In this document: positions 9,726-22,730 of the stretch, piece by piece
How the letters are laid out: the number at the start of each line of letters is the position of its first letter
Position numbering within the stretch: position 1 is the stretch's first letter
Assembly (NCBI RefSeq): GCF_016859285.1
Contig: NC_053414.1
Coordinates: 5,238,017-5,302,016 of the forward strand
DNA length: 64,000 nucleotides
Direction: 5' to 3'
From: Xiphias gladius
Lineage: Eukaryota; Chordata; Actinopteri; Istiophoriformes; Xiphiidae
Position numbers and translations under genes: made by a program
The notes under the pieces: generated by a model
What the model was told of the DNA's origin: nothing
Database searches by the model: none
What the model saw: only the letters and a program-made list of their open reading frames with translations

Positions 9726-12700
9726 GTGACGACTGTGACATCTTGTGTTTTTGCCGACGCGAGACTTATGGCAAGGTGATAAACCCGATAACGGCCTCTA
9801 TCAGAAAACTCTCGACCAGCCCTGATGTTTGACACTCTATAATGTGTGCTGTAGCAATATCTGATTAAAGTTAGTCGCACTCCACCGTGTTTATTGTAGT
9901 TTTTTTTTTTTTTGCTGGGCTTTCTTCCTCCGCAGGATCACTCTGTCCTGCCTGCCGGCCTCCTGGTACTGCAGCGTGTCCCTGCTGTCTCTTGGCTGCG
10001 CTCCCAGACAGAGGCTGCTGCTGCTGCTGCTGCTGCTCTTCATCACCTCCGCTCTCTTCCTCCTGGGGACCAACCAGAGACTGCTGTGGGGCCCCCGGCA
10101 ACGGCCTGGGGCCCGAGTCAACAAGTGAGTGGAGGGACATGGGGATTGCTGGGGATTGCTGGGGCCCACATACATTTTTTTTGAAAATTTTGAGGTGAAA
10201 CTGTCATTTAGAGCAAATGTATATGTTTGGTCTTCACTTATGTTCACTATATAGTATTTTCATTCGAATATTTTTCGAGTATGAAATAGTTAATTGATTG
10301 CGGCCCATAAAAACTATATTTTAACTGACAGTGTTTCCCTGGCTGCTGTGCTGCGGTGGTAAAATCGTTATTTTGTATTTGCAAAGTCATCGAATAAAAG
10401 TCAACATAAATTCAGGTTCAACAGCTCTGCTCTGTATTTGGCGATACTGACATTTAAATCAGCAATCGGAGAGGAAGTTAGAGGCAACCAAAGGTTGTCT
10501 TCGTAACTTCACTGGCTCACAGGTCCTGACCCTCACTGGACTGGTTTACATCGTTATTTTGGAAAAGCTCTGTTCGCTCTGAACCCACTGAGAAAATGAG
10601 CTGCCATTTTAAGATGATTATGGACTCTGGCTGTTTTTGGAAAAAGCTCAGTTTATGGGGAAGAAAGACGTTGTTTTAGTCTGAATGTGGACTCATTCTA
10701 ATAGGGTGTACAGGGAGGACGTGCGACTTGGGTTTTGAGCCACCTCACGCAACCTCGAAGTTTTAAAGTATGTAAAAGTACAGGCTTTCTGTAATAAATG
10801 TTCCCGTCATGTGATGGGCTGTTTATCACAAACCTCTTCTTTTGTGTAAACCCGATGTAGTCATGGCTGGACTGGAAAGCCCTCGGTGAACAGAGCCACT
10901 TGATAACCATGTTTGTGAGATCGGTTGTCCAATGTGTTTTTTTGAAGCCAGACAGCTCAAAGTGACCTGAAGTGACAGTTTGTGAGACCGACTGCAGGTG
11001 CTCTCTCCGGCAACCAAGGGCAGATAAGAATGCAGAGATGATTTATATGAGTTAAAGGAACTCTGTAGTTTTATTTCCAACGCCCCGACAACAGGTCCTG
11101 TCTGCATTCAAGTGTGTCTTTGTGTGCATTTTAATAAACTCACACAAAGTAGAGATGAACTAAAGGGAGGGGAGCGCCGCTGTTGTTCCTCGCGTGCAGT
11201 CGCTCCCAGACCCTCTGGCATCTCAAATGTTTTACGCCTGCTGTTTGCTCACGGATTTTAGAGCCACGCACAGTATATTGAATATGCTGCGTGGGTGTCA
11301 CCGCTGTGAATTAAAAGCTGTACCAGCGACTGTCATGGAGCCGCACTTAATCACACTTGTTTTTCAAGAATGGTATCGATGGGAGGGAGAACGTAGTATG
11401 AACACTGAACATCCACGAATAACAGAGTAGGAAGTAAAGGTTCCTGATGCAGTGGTCATTTTAGAAAACAACTTTGATATTTAAGTATAGTACATACGAG
11501 GACCTCGGGGTTTGTGACTGTGTTGTGGTTTTATGAAGGACCCGACACACTTGGTGCCATTTAAAAAAAAACAAAAAAAAACAAAAACATAATTTGTGTC
11601 TATTTTAAGATGTGAATGATTTACCAAGTCTAAGGTTGCTTATTTAGGTGGATCTGTATTTTTGTAACAAATTTCTCAGGCATGTTTGATAATTAGTCAT
11701 GCTTTGTCCACGTACAGTTTATAAACATTAATAAACGAGCAAGAATATATTCTTCAGCTTCAAAATGTCGGTTCTCCTCCAGGTACCTCTCCATCGCAGA
11801 GTCCATGGAGGCCACCGATGTCCTCAACCCTGCTCTGAACTACGGGATCGTGGTGGACTGCGGCAGCAGCGGCTCTCGGGTCTTCGTGTACTACTGGCCC
11901 CGCCACAGCGGGAACCCCCACACGCTGCTGGACATCCGACAGATGAAGGACCACGACCACAAACCTGTCGTCAAGAAGATCAAACCTGGTGAGGAAGTGG
12001 AGCTCGGCCGTTAGTGGAGTTTGTCACACCGTTTGCTCTCTCTATAAAACTATTGTGTGTGTGTGTTAGATTTTTAAGTTTCATCCCGTAACATCTTCAT
12101 TTGATTTGCTGCCTTGCAAAAAGTCTAACGCACAAACGAACCAATAGGCAGACAAAGCCTGGCTCTTGGTCTGCTGAGAGCTCGTTATGTTCATGCACAA
12201 ATGTTTCGATGGTCATCCGTGAACGGCTGTAGCTCCTTTTGTGCGTTACAAACTCATTCTTTCCAGCGCAGTCTGGGAAAGGAAATGGAACAGTTTATGA
12301 TCAAGATTCAGCCAAGACAAAAGCAGCAGCTCTCCGTTGCTCAATATATTTAATTGCAGTGTTTTAATTGTCTAACACTTCCACCGAAATTATACATACA
12401 GAGCAAATTCTGAAGAAATGGAAAGGACTTAAAATTCTGCTTCTGTGTCGCAAACTGTTCCTGGGGCCTTGTTTCTCGTTTTTTGTTTTTTCTCCAATGG
12501 TGCCATTGAGAGGCAGAGAGTTATTCTGAACTCACTCGCCGTGTTGTCGAACATTTTGGTGCCAACATGAGGATTATACTTATCATTGTCTGTACCCTTT
12601 GGCTCGCGGCCGTGAAGTGAAAGGCAGAGCGTGTGAAAGAGATAGGAGAGAACATTCATGGCAAACAGAAACTGGAAGGACTTTTTTTTTTTTCCCCTTC

Positions 12701-15700
12701 CTTTTTATGGCAAACTTGCTCGTTTCATTTTTAGGTGAGATGTTCCTCAAGAGCAGTGTTTCTGATGACGTTAGTGTAATACCCGTGGTAAAAACCATTC
12801 AGTCCCTGTTACTTTTTTTTTTTTTTTTTTATCTCAGTCACGGCAGACGGATTAGATTCACTGTGTTTGTTCAGGAGCAGCAGTTAAACGCTACGTGGCA
12901 TTTTGAACCCTGGCCCATCACACGCAGTAACAACCTTTTATGGAAGCACTTGTCCCCTTTGCTGTGTTTTCACGACAGGCGGTGTCGGCTACACGATAAG
13001 AACGCTGACTAGTCAGATATTGCATTTATGATCATTTAGTATCGAGGGATTAAAGAATCCAAATGAATTTGTTTTCGTTATTCATTTGCATTTGTAGTTT
13101 TATTCCAGCTAAATCAGGCTGATTGATATTACTGGCCGATATTAACCTATCGTAGATATTTGTGTGTCGGCATGCGTGTTGACCGATGAGTAACGGGAAA
13201 GAAATGCGAAAGACACTTAATGATTGAGATGATTTAGCAACAGTATCTCCATTGGATATTTTGGCCACAGGAGAGTGTTGACAAGTCATTTTATTTTCAG
13301 TTCTTCAATAACCAGATTTTTATCAAAAATGTTTGTTTTTAAAAAACAAACAAAAAAAAAAACCCGACTATTTTCAAATGCAGTGCAAATCTAAAATAAA
13401 TGTCATATTTTTCTGAAATGCTTAACCGGAGTTCAACCCAGTGAAATCTGTACGAGCCACATTTTCAGAGCCGCTGTCCTCGGAAACATTACTAGAAACG
13501 TGAATCCATGAATGGCTACTCAGCATAAGCTCCAGACAAAATAAACGAAGTGACCGTTTGCATGAAATGTCCGGTCGGCTTCTCTGAACCAAACTGCATT
13601 TTAGTTCTTTTTTTCTTTTTTTTAGCCCATGATTCATGATGACCCCTTTTTCAGTCTTGGCAGCATTAGAGAGCCTCTTCATTTCTGTGTGGGCGTTATA
13701 ATTAGCCTTCTATATGCGTCTAGCTGTATCTGAAACACGTTGTCCTCTTTTGCCTGATTGTGCTGAAATATCTCACGCTGGCGAGGCTACAGGTATCTCC
13801 ACATGCATCCTCTGCACTGCTGGCATGAGGCTACTACCAGATAGGTAGGTAGAAAAGCATGTGAAAAATCTATTCTAAAAAAATTATGTAAAAAAAGTAG
13901 TTTGCTCTAATGGGAGTGTGGGTACACTTGGAATCCAATAACAATTTTCAGATTATGATATAATACATATAGTATATGTTTTTCTGTAATACCAATTTTC
14001 TTTTCCTAGTCTCAAGTGGTGAATTCAGGGAAGCTCTGACATCCTAGCTTTGAAGGATCACTGCTAAAACGATCACCCTTCCTGTTATTTTACAAAGAAA
14101 GAGAAACACCGAAATGCGAACTACGCGCTTCATTTTTTTTTTAGTCTTTGTCTCATCAGAAAATAACATTCACAGATTTGGTATTAATGGCAGAGCTGTT
14201 GTATCAGACCTCACTTTTCTTCGATTTGTAGTGTGTAAAATCTCAAAATGTCACGCTGTGCCGAGCTGTATACGTCCTGTACTGCATATGCTGTACTTCT
14301 CCACATGTGTAGCCAACAGGCGGCTATCTTGGAGGACCTGGTCACTGATGTGCCCTTGGAGTTTGATTTCCTGTTTTCCAGTTCACATGCTGAGGTCATC
14401 TCTGGGAAGCAGGAGGGTGAGAGGACAGACTTTTTTTTTTTTTTACTACGGTGTTACTTGCCGATACTGGATTTGGTTGTTAAACGGTTGTTGCCTGCCT
14501 GTCTTTGTGTGTTTCCGTCATGGCTGTGATGACTTGTTCCTGCCGCCTCTCAACCCCAAAGGAGTGTATGCATGGATTGGCATTAACTTTGTGCTGGGCC
14601 GCTTTGATCACACTGACGAGGGTGAGTGTGAAGGTATAACAAGACGTATCTGAAACGGACACTAATGTCTGCTTTATGCAGTGTTTGGGTTTTCTGTGCC
14701 ACTTTCTCCAGATGTGAAATACTCCTTTTTAAACAAGTGTAAAATAAACGATACAAATAATACCTCTCAGTTATGTATTCAGTGTTATTATTCCCTAACA
14801 GTTGACCGATAATCAAATCACGACTTTGCAAAAATTGTTCAATCTTCTCAGAGGACGCCACAGTCGAGGTGACAACTGGGTCTCAGAACCAGCAGCCAAT
14901 CAGCAGGCGGCGTACAGTGGGGATCATGGATATGGGTGGAGCTTCACTGCAGATTGCCTACGAGGTGCCCAGTGCCATCACCTTCAACTCACCCCAGGAG
15001 GTAAGGAGGCGCAGTGAGACATCTGTCCCTGCAGGAGTAACTGTGTGAACTCCTAACACCGGAGAACTGTTATCGATTAGGGCTGCAACTGACGTTTATT
15101 TCCAGTGTTCAGTTAATCGGCTGATTATTTTCTTGATTGAATCATTTAGTCTATAAAACATTGGAGGAAAAAAAAAAAACTTTGAAAAAATGCCGATCAA
15201 TTGATCCCAGATCCGAAAAGTGACGTCATCAAATGTCTTGTTTTGTGTGCGAAACCCCCAAAATTTCAGTTTCCCGAGAACTTGAAGCCATCAAATATTC
15301 GGCATGTTCGCTTGAAGAATAACTTAAATGATCAATCCTCTATCGTGATAGTCGCCAAATAGTTTTCTGTATATTATTGATATAAAAGAAATCCCTGATT
15401 TTGCTGAGCCCTAGCGGTTATCTAGACAGCCGCTCTTGTCGGCAGCGGCGTCATCTCTCAGTGTCTGCTTTTCCAGGAGGAGGCGGGGAAGAGCGTTCTC
15501 GCTGAGTTTAACCTGGGATGCGACGTTGAGCACACGCAACACGTGTACCGGGTCTATGTCACCACGTTCCTGGGCTTCGGGGGAAACATGGCCAGGCAGC
15601 GCTACGAGGACCAGCTGGTCAACAAGACGCTCGCCCAGAACAGGTTCAGACACACACAGCGTACTGTTGTTTGGGCCACAGTGTATGTCCTTGAATGTTT

Positions 15701-18700
15701 ATAGCTGCTCTATTGTTTTTTAAAAATTGCATTTACCTAAATAACTTATTGAGAACATGGTCCAGATGACTGGTCTCATACCAGTAATATTATTATTGTT
15801 ATTCAAAATGAGGACTACGTTTCCCACAACCCCCAGTCAGTATTCACTTTTTTTTTTTTTTTTTTTTTCCCCTGTGAAATCCAGCCCGATGGTTAAATTA
15901 TGTAAAATGTAGTTTAAAGGCCGGTCAGTCCTGGCAATCTGTTGTTTCTACCAATCAAAGTAATATCTCCACACGAATATGGTAAATAAATCTTGTTGCT
16001 TGATGCTTCGTCTGATGAACTCTGCGGTATTTAATTCGGACTCAGTCATTATCTAAATAATCTACGATCGAGCCGCGGACTCGCTGTTACTTCGGGACCT
16101 CTTCCTCGTGGTTTAGTTCTTCTGGTCTCGCGTACATCAGTGAGTAGCGAACACTACCTAAGGGTTCTTTAAATGATGTTCTTGGCGTTCCTGTTTGTCC
16201 AGGTTTCTAACTACACAGACAGGCCTGTTTGAGGACAAACCGTACCTGGACCCGTGTCTGCCGGTGGGCCTGTCGGACACAGTTGTCAGGGACAACCGCA
16301 CCTTGTACCTGAGGGGTCAGGGCGACTGGGCCCGATGTCAGGAAGCTGTACAGCCCTTCCTGGGCCTCCACAACGGCACCATGTCCCCCGGGGGTGTATA
16401 TCAGGTACGACTCATTTCAAGTGCTTGCTTCACTTGTGAGTGAGCTCTCATGTCAACGCTAAGCTAGTTAGCATTGCTTTTATGAGAGTTTAACTTCTGG
16501 GGTAAATATTGTTGTCACTCCTCTTACTCAGACATAGCAGGGTGCGTGCAAACATCAATTAAGAGTCACACATTTTACCTTTAAAATAAGTGGGTAATTA
16601 TTATTAGTAATGTCTACTCATTAAAAACTAGCTTTAGGCTAAACAGCATATTCACAGTGATGTTTGTTAATGTCAAATGTCCCTGTTTATTTACAAATAA
16701 AGACCAAAATCAATTCCCTTCACATTCTCTCTCGCCAGTTGTCTCATACAGCAGAAAAGCCACAAAATAAACTTGCTTTTTTTTTTTTTTTTTTAATTTC
16801 AGGCTCCCATCAACTTCAGCAACAGCGAGTTCTACGGCTTTTCGGAGTTTTATTACTGTATGGAGGACGTGCTGAGGATAGGAGGACAGTACGACAGTGC
16901 CAAGTATTCCCGAGCTGCCACGGTAACCACAAACACAACACCGTTATGCAGTGTAGAGGCTGTTAAAGAAGTAATTGGGCTGAGGTTTTTGTTTGTTGAT
17001 GGAAAGTTTACCGGTGGTTTGTTTTTGGTTTGTTTGCCAGGACTACTGCTCCACCAAGTGGTCGACACTGAAAAAGCGACTGGACAACCAGCTCTTCGCT
17101 CAGCAGGCCGACATCAGCAGACTCAAGTAGGTTCAGCTCTCTTCGCCCAGAACTAGAGTCTTCATCAGAGCCACGAAGACTCCGGTGAAACACATCTTTC
17201 TCGGTGTCCGTGTCGAGTTTGGGTTTCTGTAGGTGATGCTGGTTTTCCTTCTCCGCGCAGCCAAGACTGTCACCACCTAGTTCTCCCGTTTATTCCAAGC
17301 AAAGCACAGACACTCTTGTCATCTCAAATGCGTTGTCTGAGAACGGATCTCTTGTGTGTGTGTGTGTGCCATTTTTCCAAATAATGTTTGGAGCTGTCAT
17401 AGGAATCAGTGACAAATAGTCAGAAGCAGAATTAGTGGTGGCTGGTGTAACATAAGCCCGATAGGTTTCAATGCAAAGCACGTTACAGATGCACGTAGCA
17501 AGCTGCAGATTGTCCACCAGGAGGAGCTGTTCAGTCGTTCTCAGACTGGTCCTTACACTTGAAAACCAATAGCAATGGAAAGTAGCAACACCTGTTTAGA
17601 CCTGCAGATGTAGACACGTCAATATCACCACCTACATGCAAAGAAAGCTTCTGTGTAAACATGTGATTCAGGTTTGTGTACTTGTACCAGTCAGCCAAAA
17701 AAAACAAAACTCAGTCACTCAAACCTGCAGTGGATGTGAAATACCGAAATTCCATTCAGCTAATGGCTATAAAACACCAAATATTTTGAGGATTTTTGTG
17801 AATGATTATATAATTTCTTTCGCTTTGTAAATAATGAACCAGGCTCAGCAGTAAGAGACATTTGGCTCCGACTATTTCTCCAGAAAATGAACAACCGACC
17901 CTGAGTTTTAATTCTCTGGAGAAATAGTCAGAGTCAGCTGTTCTGCCAGTGAACAGGGATGAATGATTTCAGTAACGGGCGATCATCAGTGAGGCACAAG
18001 CTCATCCAGAGATTTTCTGCAGGTGCTGGGTACCAATAAACTGCTAGAACAAAAAATGTGTGCACGCTGCCATCTTGTTCCCAGTCCTCTCTGGTTTCAG
18101 TAACACTCAAGTTTGTAGTTGGGGAAGTCACAGCCAAAGTCAGCAGAACTTAACCATCCCGTGTTAATAATTTTGTTATTCCCTCCCCCTCCAAAGTAAC
18201 CAGGTCCAGGTTCCTGGAGGACAGAGGGTCTGAAAATGTGCTTCAGTTTATATTTGAACAATTATTCAATTTTTTAAAATATTAAATAAAAAACTGCAAA
18301 AACTCAACAGCAGATTTAAAAAAAGAGAAAATAAAGGCAGCTGTTAATACTTTTTGTCTGCAGGTGGCAAATGTCAAAATCGCCGAAGGTAAGTACTTTT
18401 TTTGCTTGACGTGGTCACTGGAACGTCTCCATCTGCAGGTGTAAACTGCTGCCTCTTGCCTGCGGGTGGCACAGGTTGGACTAGAACTGTAGCTCTGAGA
18501 CTGCTGAAGGTGCAGCCGTGCAACACACCCATATTCACTGTCCCCTTTGCAGGCTTACAGAGTTCCTGGACCTGTTCAATTTGCCCCCTTTTGACCCATT
18601 ATGCTGCTCTTGATAACCCAGGTATCAGTGCTTCAAGTCGGCCTGGATGTACGAGGTGTTGCACTCTGGTTTCCGCTTCCCCACCGACTACCTGAGTCTG

Positions 18701-19894
18701 AAAACAGCCCAGCTGGTTTATGACAAGGAGGTCCAGTGGACTCTGGGAGCCATCCTTTTCAAAACCCGCTTCCTGCCTCTCAGGTAACCCCCTCATTACA
18801 ACACAAACACACAGACACACAGACAGTATCTTCCAGCATCTTCCAGCAAAACTTCCAACTTCCTACTGCCCCCACGATCCTGCTCAACACCCAGTGCTTC
18901 AAATGTTGTGATTATCATCTATTAATATTAATTACAATAATATCTATAATCATTATTTAGAGGAATTGTTGGTCTCTGTAAATATAACTAAAAGGAGTTC
19001 GGTCTAGACCTGCTCTACATGAAAAGTGCCCTGAGATTTGGCGCGATGTAAATAAAGTGGACTTGAATGTTTTCGAGGAAAATTGGTATGACTTTAGTCT
19101 TAACAATGTAAAAACAAGAGGGAGTTTTTGATGTGAAGCAACCGGTCCTTCCGGCCCTCTGCTGCGTCACCTTTTCACCCTGTGGTTCAGGAAACAAATC
19201 ACAATATGCAAATTTGCTCAGAGAACCGTGCAGAGTGTGACATAAACCCCCCGGGGCAGAATTAAAGTTGCTGTTTAATAAGGCGATGGAAGAGGCTGTT
19301 CACCTGAAGGAGTTCGAAAACGAATGCTCCTGATATAGATTCACCAGTAACGTGTTTCCCAAAAAAAAAAAGGTCCGTCTGTTTAGTTCACATAATGCCA
19401 GTCACTTTGCGTAGAGAGTCGCTAAGACAATGAACACAGTGACTCAATGAGCTCTGATCAACTGAACCTCAAAACGCGCAGGTTGTGGAAAGATTTTTCT
19501 ACAGAGAAACAGTGCGTGGGACAAATGGATGACTTTGGTTTTTCTGTTAAATGAAACGCACAGAACGTGTTGTTTTTCGCTGTGTTCATCGGGATCAGAG
19601 GTTTTGTGTTTTCTTGTATGAAACGTGCGCCGGCGGGTCTGTTCATGTCCTCCTCTGCCACCCTTGCGTTCCTCCAGGGACCTGCCCCAGGAAACGCTGC
19701 GGCAGAGCCACCCCAGCTGGCTGCGCTCCTCCTTCGTCTACAACCACCACCTGTTCTCGCTCTGCATCCTGGTCGTGGTGCTGGCCATCCTGCTCTACAT
19801 CCTGCGCCTCCGGAGGATCCACCAGCGGGAGCAGAGGCAGGCCGAGGCCCTGAACCTCCTCTGGGCCGAGGAGGGAGAGGCCCTCCTCCCCTGA
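9721..19894 (+). CDS. entpd7: Ectonucleoside triphosphate diphosphohydrolase 7 (13 coding exons, complete)
   Basis: Intracellular apyrase of the GDA1/CD39 family that hydrolyses nucleoside tri- and diphosphates in Golgi/vesicle lumens. Coding exons: 9721-9725, 9936-10124, 11783-11988, 13793-13844, 14313-14416, 14562-14621, 14852-15000, 15477-15643, 16203-16404, 16803-16922, 17041-17126, 18622-18783, 19678-19894. All borders are GT-AG and phases agree; 1719 nt, 572 residues. Seen: N-terminal anchor 29-46 (eight Leu); ACR1 D90-CGSSGSR; ACR2 LCTAGMR at 140-146; ACR3 ending KQEGVYAWIG, with probable catalytic Glu185; ACR4 D232-MGGAS; ACR5 YCMEDVLRIGG near 396-406; C-terminal anchor ~525-543; short cytosolic tail. 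ENTPD7 fits better than ENTPD4 (LDPCLPVGLSD, GDW, tail LNLLWAEE). Odd: about 33 codons between ACR1 and ACR2 are absent; adding them gives ~605 residues, near human ENTPD7 (~604). Confidence 0.92.
13793..13844 (+). CDS. entpd7: Shortened ACR2 exon of entpd7
   Basis: This 52-nt exon reads, after completing Gly134, Ile-Ser-Thr-Cys-Ile-Leu-Cys-Thr-Ala-Gly-Met-Arg-Leu-Leu-Pro-Asp and then the first two bases of Ser151. In human ENTPD4/7 about 35 residues lie between the Gly-Ile-Ser and Ile-Leu-Cys blocks (the SDY...HVP...ETPLY region); here there are two. The acceptor (GGCTACAG) and donor (GTAGGT) are sound and both phases fit the neighbours. I searched the 1.8-kb intron to the left for a separate exon holding the missing part and found none. 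Confidence 0.75.
15077..15412. repeat. Teleost GATTAATCG-type dispersed repeat, in entpd7 intron
   Basis: Begins with AGGGCTGCAACTGACG, continues with TTAATCGGCTGATTATTTTC, then TAGTCTATAAAACATTGGAG, and ends near GAGCCCTA, the inverse of its start. Related copies lie at 32735-33075, 43582-43905 and 51385-51625, with fragments at 8966-9004 and 26855-27065. I take it to be a non-autonomous DNA element on the basis of the inverted ends. Confidence 0.65.
18402..18510. repeat. Dispersed short repeat, copy A
   Basis: Contains CTGCCTCTTGCCTGCGGGTGG followed by GCACAGGTTGGACTAGAACTG, closely similar to the copy at 57985-58110 (TTTCTGCCTGCAGGTGGCGC then AGGCCGGACTGGAACTG). It lies in the last-but-two intron of entpd7. 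Family not recognised. Confidence 0.5.
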
Positions 19895-22730
19895 GAGATG
19901 CGTCCGTGTCAGGAGGCTCCCGACTGAAAACCGGCAGGATCTTCTTACCCCGTGACATTTCTGACTCACTGAAACCATAGATTCAAAACTAAAGGATGTG
20001 AGTATAGAGGAAGGTTAATGAGGATCCTGATAATTACTCACCAGCCGAGGGTGTAAGCAAAGAGGTAAGAGTTTACTGCCTGGAAAAACATCACAGTACA
20101 GAGGCAGTTTAATGAGCCTGGAAATCAAACGGCTCTGTATGTTCTTTGATTGTGCAGCTTTAAACACAGAGCGCATCTCAGATTGGAGAAATGTTCTCTG
20201 GGTTTCACTTTTTCTTCTCTTCAAGACGGTTTTGGATGAAAGGAATCACCTCTGCATCGCAGGATCAAATGCAACCCATTTCCTCTAAGATCTAGTTTCT
20301 AGTTTCACGGCCGTCTGGACGGTGAACCCGGATCTGGTTTCATGGTGAACGTCTTTGCGGCTGAGCGAGGAGGCACCGGCGGTAATAAACCCTGCCAGAG
20401 GACATAGAGCATAGCAATCCGGGCTTGTTGGGGATTCGACATCCATCCAGGACAAGTTACGTGAAGGCACATGGGACAGAAAAAGCAAATCGTACGCGTT
20501 GACCCTATTAGGATTCACATTTTTACAACATTGATTTATCTTTTTCTGGTTTGAAACAAATGAGACTAAGGCTAAAATAGGTTTCCGCCATGCCAGTATT
20601 AGCTGCGCTCATTTCATACGGGATCTTCAGGCAACTTCATTTTAGTCCGGGCCTCTCGTGTGTTTTTTAATCATTGATCGTGACGAACAAATCTGAGCCA
20701 GCTCGACACAGACTGTCCCTGAGCTCAGGAACCCTAAACCCTGACTGAGATACGCAACGGTTTTGTTTTTTTTCTAAACGCGAACGGCCGTTAAAAACGT
20801 TCAGAGTTCACATACAGCTAAATGCTAACACAGGATCCAGAACTTCTGAGAGCAAGCGGCAGCGTGGCGGCGTGGGTGCAGGGCGTCGTCGTACGCACGC
20901 ACACTGAGTGAGCGCCCGGTGTCTACATGGACGGCCCACTGTGAGACACGCGGTAGGTCATGGACATACACGACTGGATGATGCAGGGAACAGGTGACCG
21001 CACAGCAACTTCCGCGCCTGCCTCGTTGGCAGAAAGGCTTCTTCATAAGTGTCGAGTCGCTTCTGTCAGAACCTCCGTGAAAGTCTTCCAGTCGTAATCC
21101 GGACTCGGATGTCACCGGAGCTGAAATGCCACGTAACGTGCGACGTATTGGCGCGTCGGCGCGTGATGTGACGGAAGCAGCGGTGCATGTTACCACGCTA
21201 ATTGTTGGCATTCACGTCAAGGCACAGCTGGGTTTAGTGGCTGACTCGAGAAAGCTGGGCCCGGCCTGACAACCCCGACAACCCCTGTGACTTAGACCTG
21301 TCCCCTTTGGCACCATGCCGCAGATAAACTTGACACAAGGGTCTTAGGGGAAAAAAATGTCCGTGTAACACTTTTACTGTTTTGACTGACAGCTGCATGT
21401 AGAGTCTCCCAATCGTTCCCATGTGTCTCACGTGGCCATTTGTGTGTCCAGATCCGTCTTACACATCACTGTCGTCCCCCCCCCTTTTAACAAGTACGTG
21501 TGACTTTTGCGTCTGATCCTGGCGACAAGTCATAAATCTGCGGGGCTCCGGCCTCGGATTGCGCTTTGATACTTGAATGCCACTGTTGTCCTGCCAAGGC
21601 CCCCGTCCGGCCCAGATCTCTATCGGAGCAAAGACAGAGCCAAGAGGCGTTTCTAGCTGTAATAAGCTGAGCGATCTGCTCAGCGTTTGGACGAAAGGCG
21701 CTGAAAACAGACGAAGACCCTGGAGGCCTCGTGTCAGCAAATGCCGCCTGATTTCTAAATGCAATAAGTCTACAAAAGGGAAGAATCTGGTCTCATCCCG
21801 TGGGAACAGTCTCAGCATATGTTGAACATTTCATATGGTTTTCAAAATGAACTGATTTAAAGCCATTTTTGAGGAAAGAAGCCTTACCCTGAGAAAAAAG
21901 GGTCTGTTTTATCGGGTTTTTATGTCTACTGTATTTTATGGCTGTAAAGGAAACCACTGTTTTGGTTGTTTTGGGGTTTTTTTTGTTTTGTTTGTTTTGT
22001 TTTTCCAGTGAGTCATGGCATCGTGTTATGCGCTGACAGACTGATTACAGCTGTGCAACAACCATGACGATGCAAAATATGTGTCTGAGAAGCACCTGCT
22101 GAAACTTCCTGAGAAGTTAAATAATGTGTCGAGTATTTTTCTTTTCTTTTTCGTGTCCCGATTCATCAGCTTAAACGATGAGGACTGAAAAAGCTGTCTT
22201 TGTGGTGTCAACGTTTGGTCGTTGCTTTGTAAAATCTTCTAATGTGATTCCACTCGTTCACCTTTCTTTTCTCTTGGTCCTGACGCAGATGAGTCCTGAC
22301 ACGACCTTGTCAGACTGTCAGTGTGAGTTTGTAACCTTTTGTCTTCGTCTGCACTTCTATCCCCGAACCACTAAGCTTCTGACACAGCAGCCAAAGTCTG
22401 AAATTGGAGCTCTGACAGATTCATTTTCTTTTTTTTTTTTTTTTTATTTCTGATGTCCTCATTTACCTCACAATTGTCCAAATGAATCAAAAACTTAAGA
22501 CCACCTCCTCCTGATTCCTCCTGGTGTCGGAGTGGGTTGCTTTCTGTCTCCCGATGAGGGGTCAACGGTTGAGTGCGTCTTGACCGTCTCAGAGCTGGGC
22601 ACCGTGCAATGTCGAACAGCAGTTCACTGAAGGGGAACACTTGACTTTGATGTTTTTGATGAAGGTACCTTTTAACATCGATGTGAAACGACACAGCTCC
22701 AGTCCAATAAAGGACCTCTTTGTAATACAT
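19895..22730 (+). other. entpd7: Probable entpd7 3' UTR and distal polyadenylation site
   Basis: No ORF of recognisable homology lies downstream of the TGA at 19892-19894. AATAAA occurs at 20394-20399 and at 22706-22711. The second is followed within 15-45 bases by TGTAATACATTTTGACTC and a GT-rich stretch (GGTTCTGTGTGCTG), as expected at a cleavage site. The longer end would give a 3' UTR of ~2.8 kb. Without transcripts, either end is possible. Confidence 0.4.

Noticed and set aside
14114..14653. 179-codon plus-strand ORF
   Set aside because: It spans two entpd7 exons and the introns around them. In the exon 14562-14621 it happens to share the correct frame, but as a whole it is not a gene.
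4140..19894. Alternative reading as SLC25A37 (mitoferrin-1) and ENTPD4, the human 8p21 pair
   Set aside because: Both genes match SLC25A28 and ENTPD7 better at distinguishing residues (YPIDCVK; LDPCLPVGLSD; GDW; LNLLWAEE). Some entpd7 blocks, such as LPDSQQ, do resemble ENTPD4, so a tree is still the proper test.
19567..19980. Overlapping ORFs in other frames and on the other strand around 19.5-19.98 kb
   Set aside because: Shadows of the last entpd7 exon (19678-19894), which is GC-rich and therefore open in several frames.
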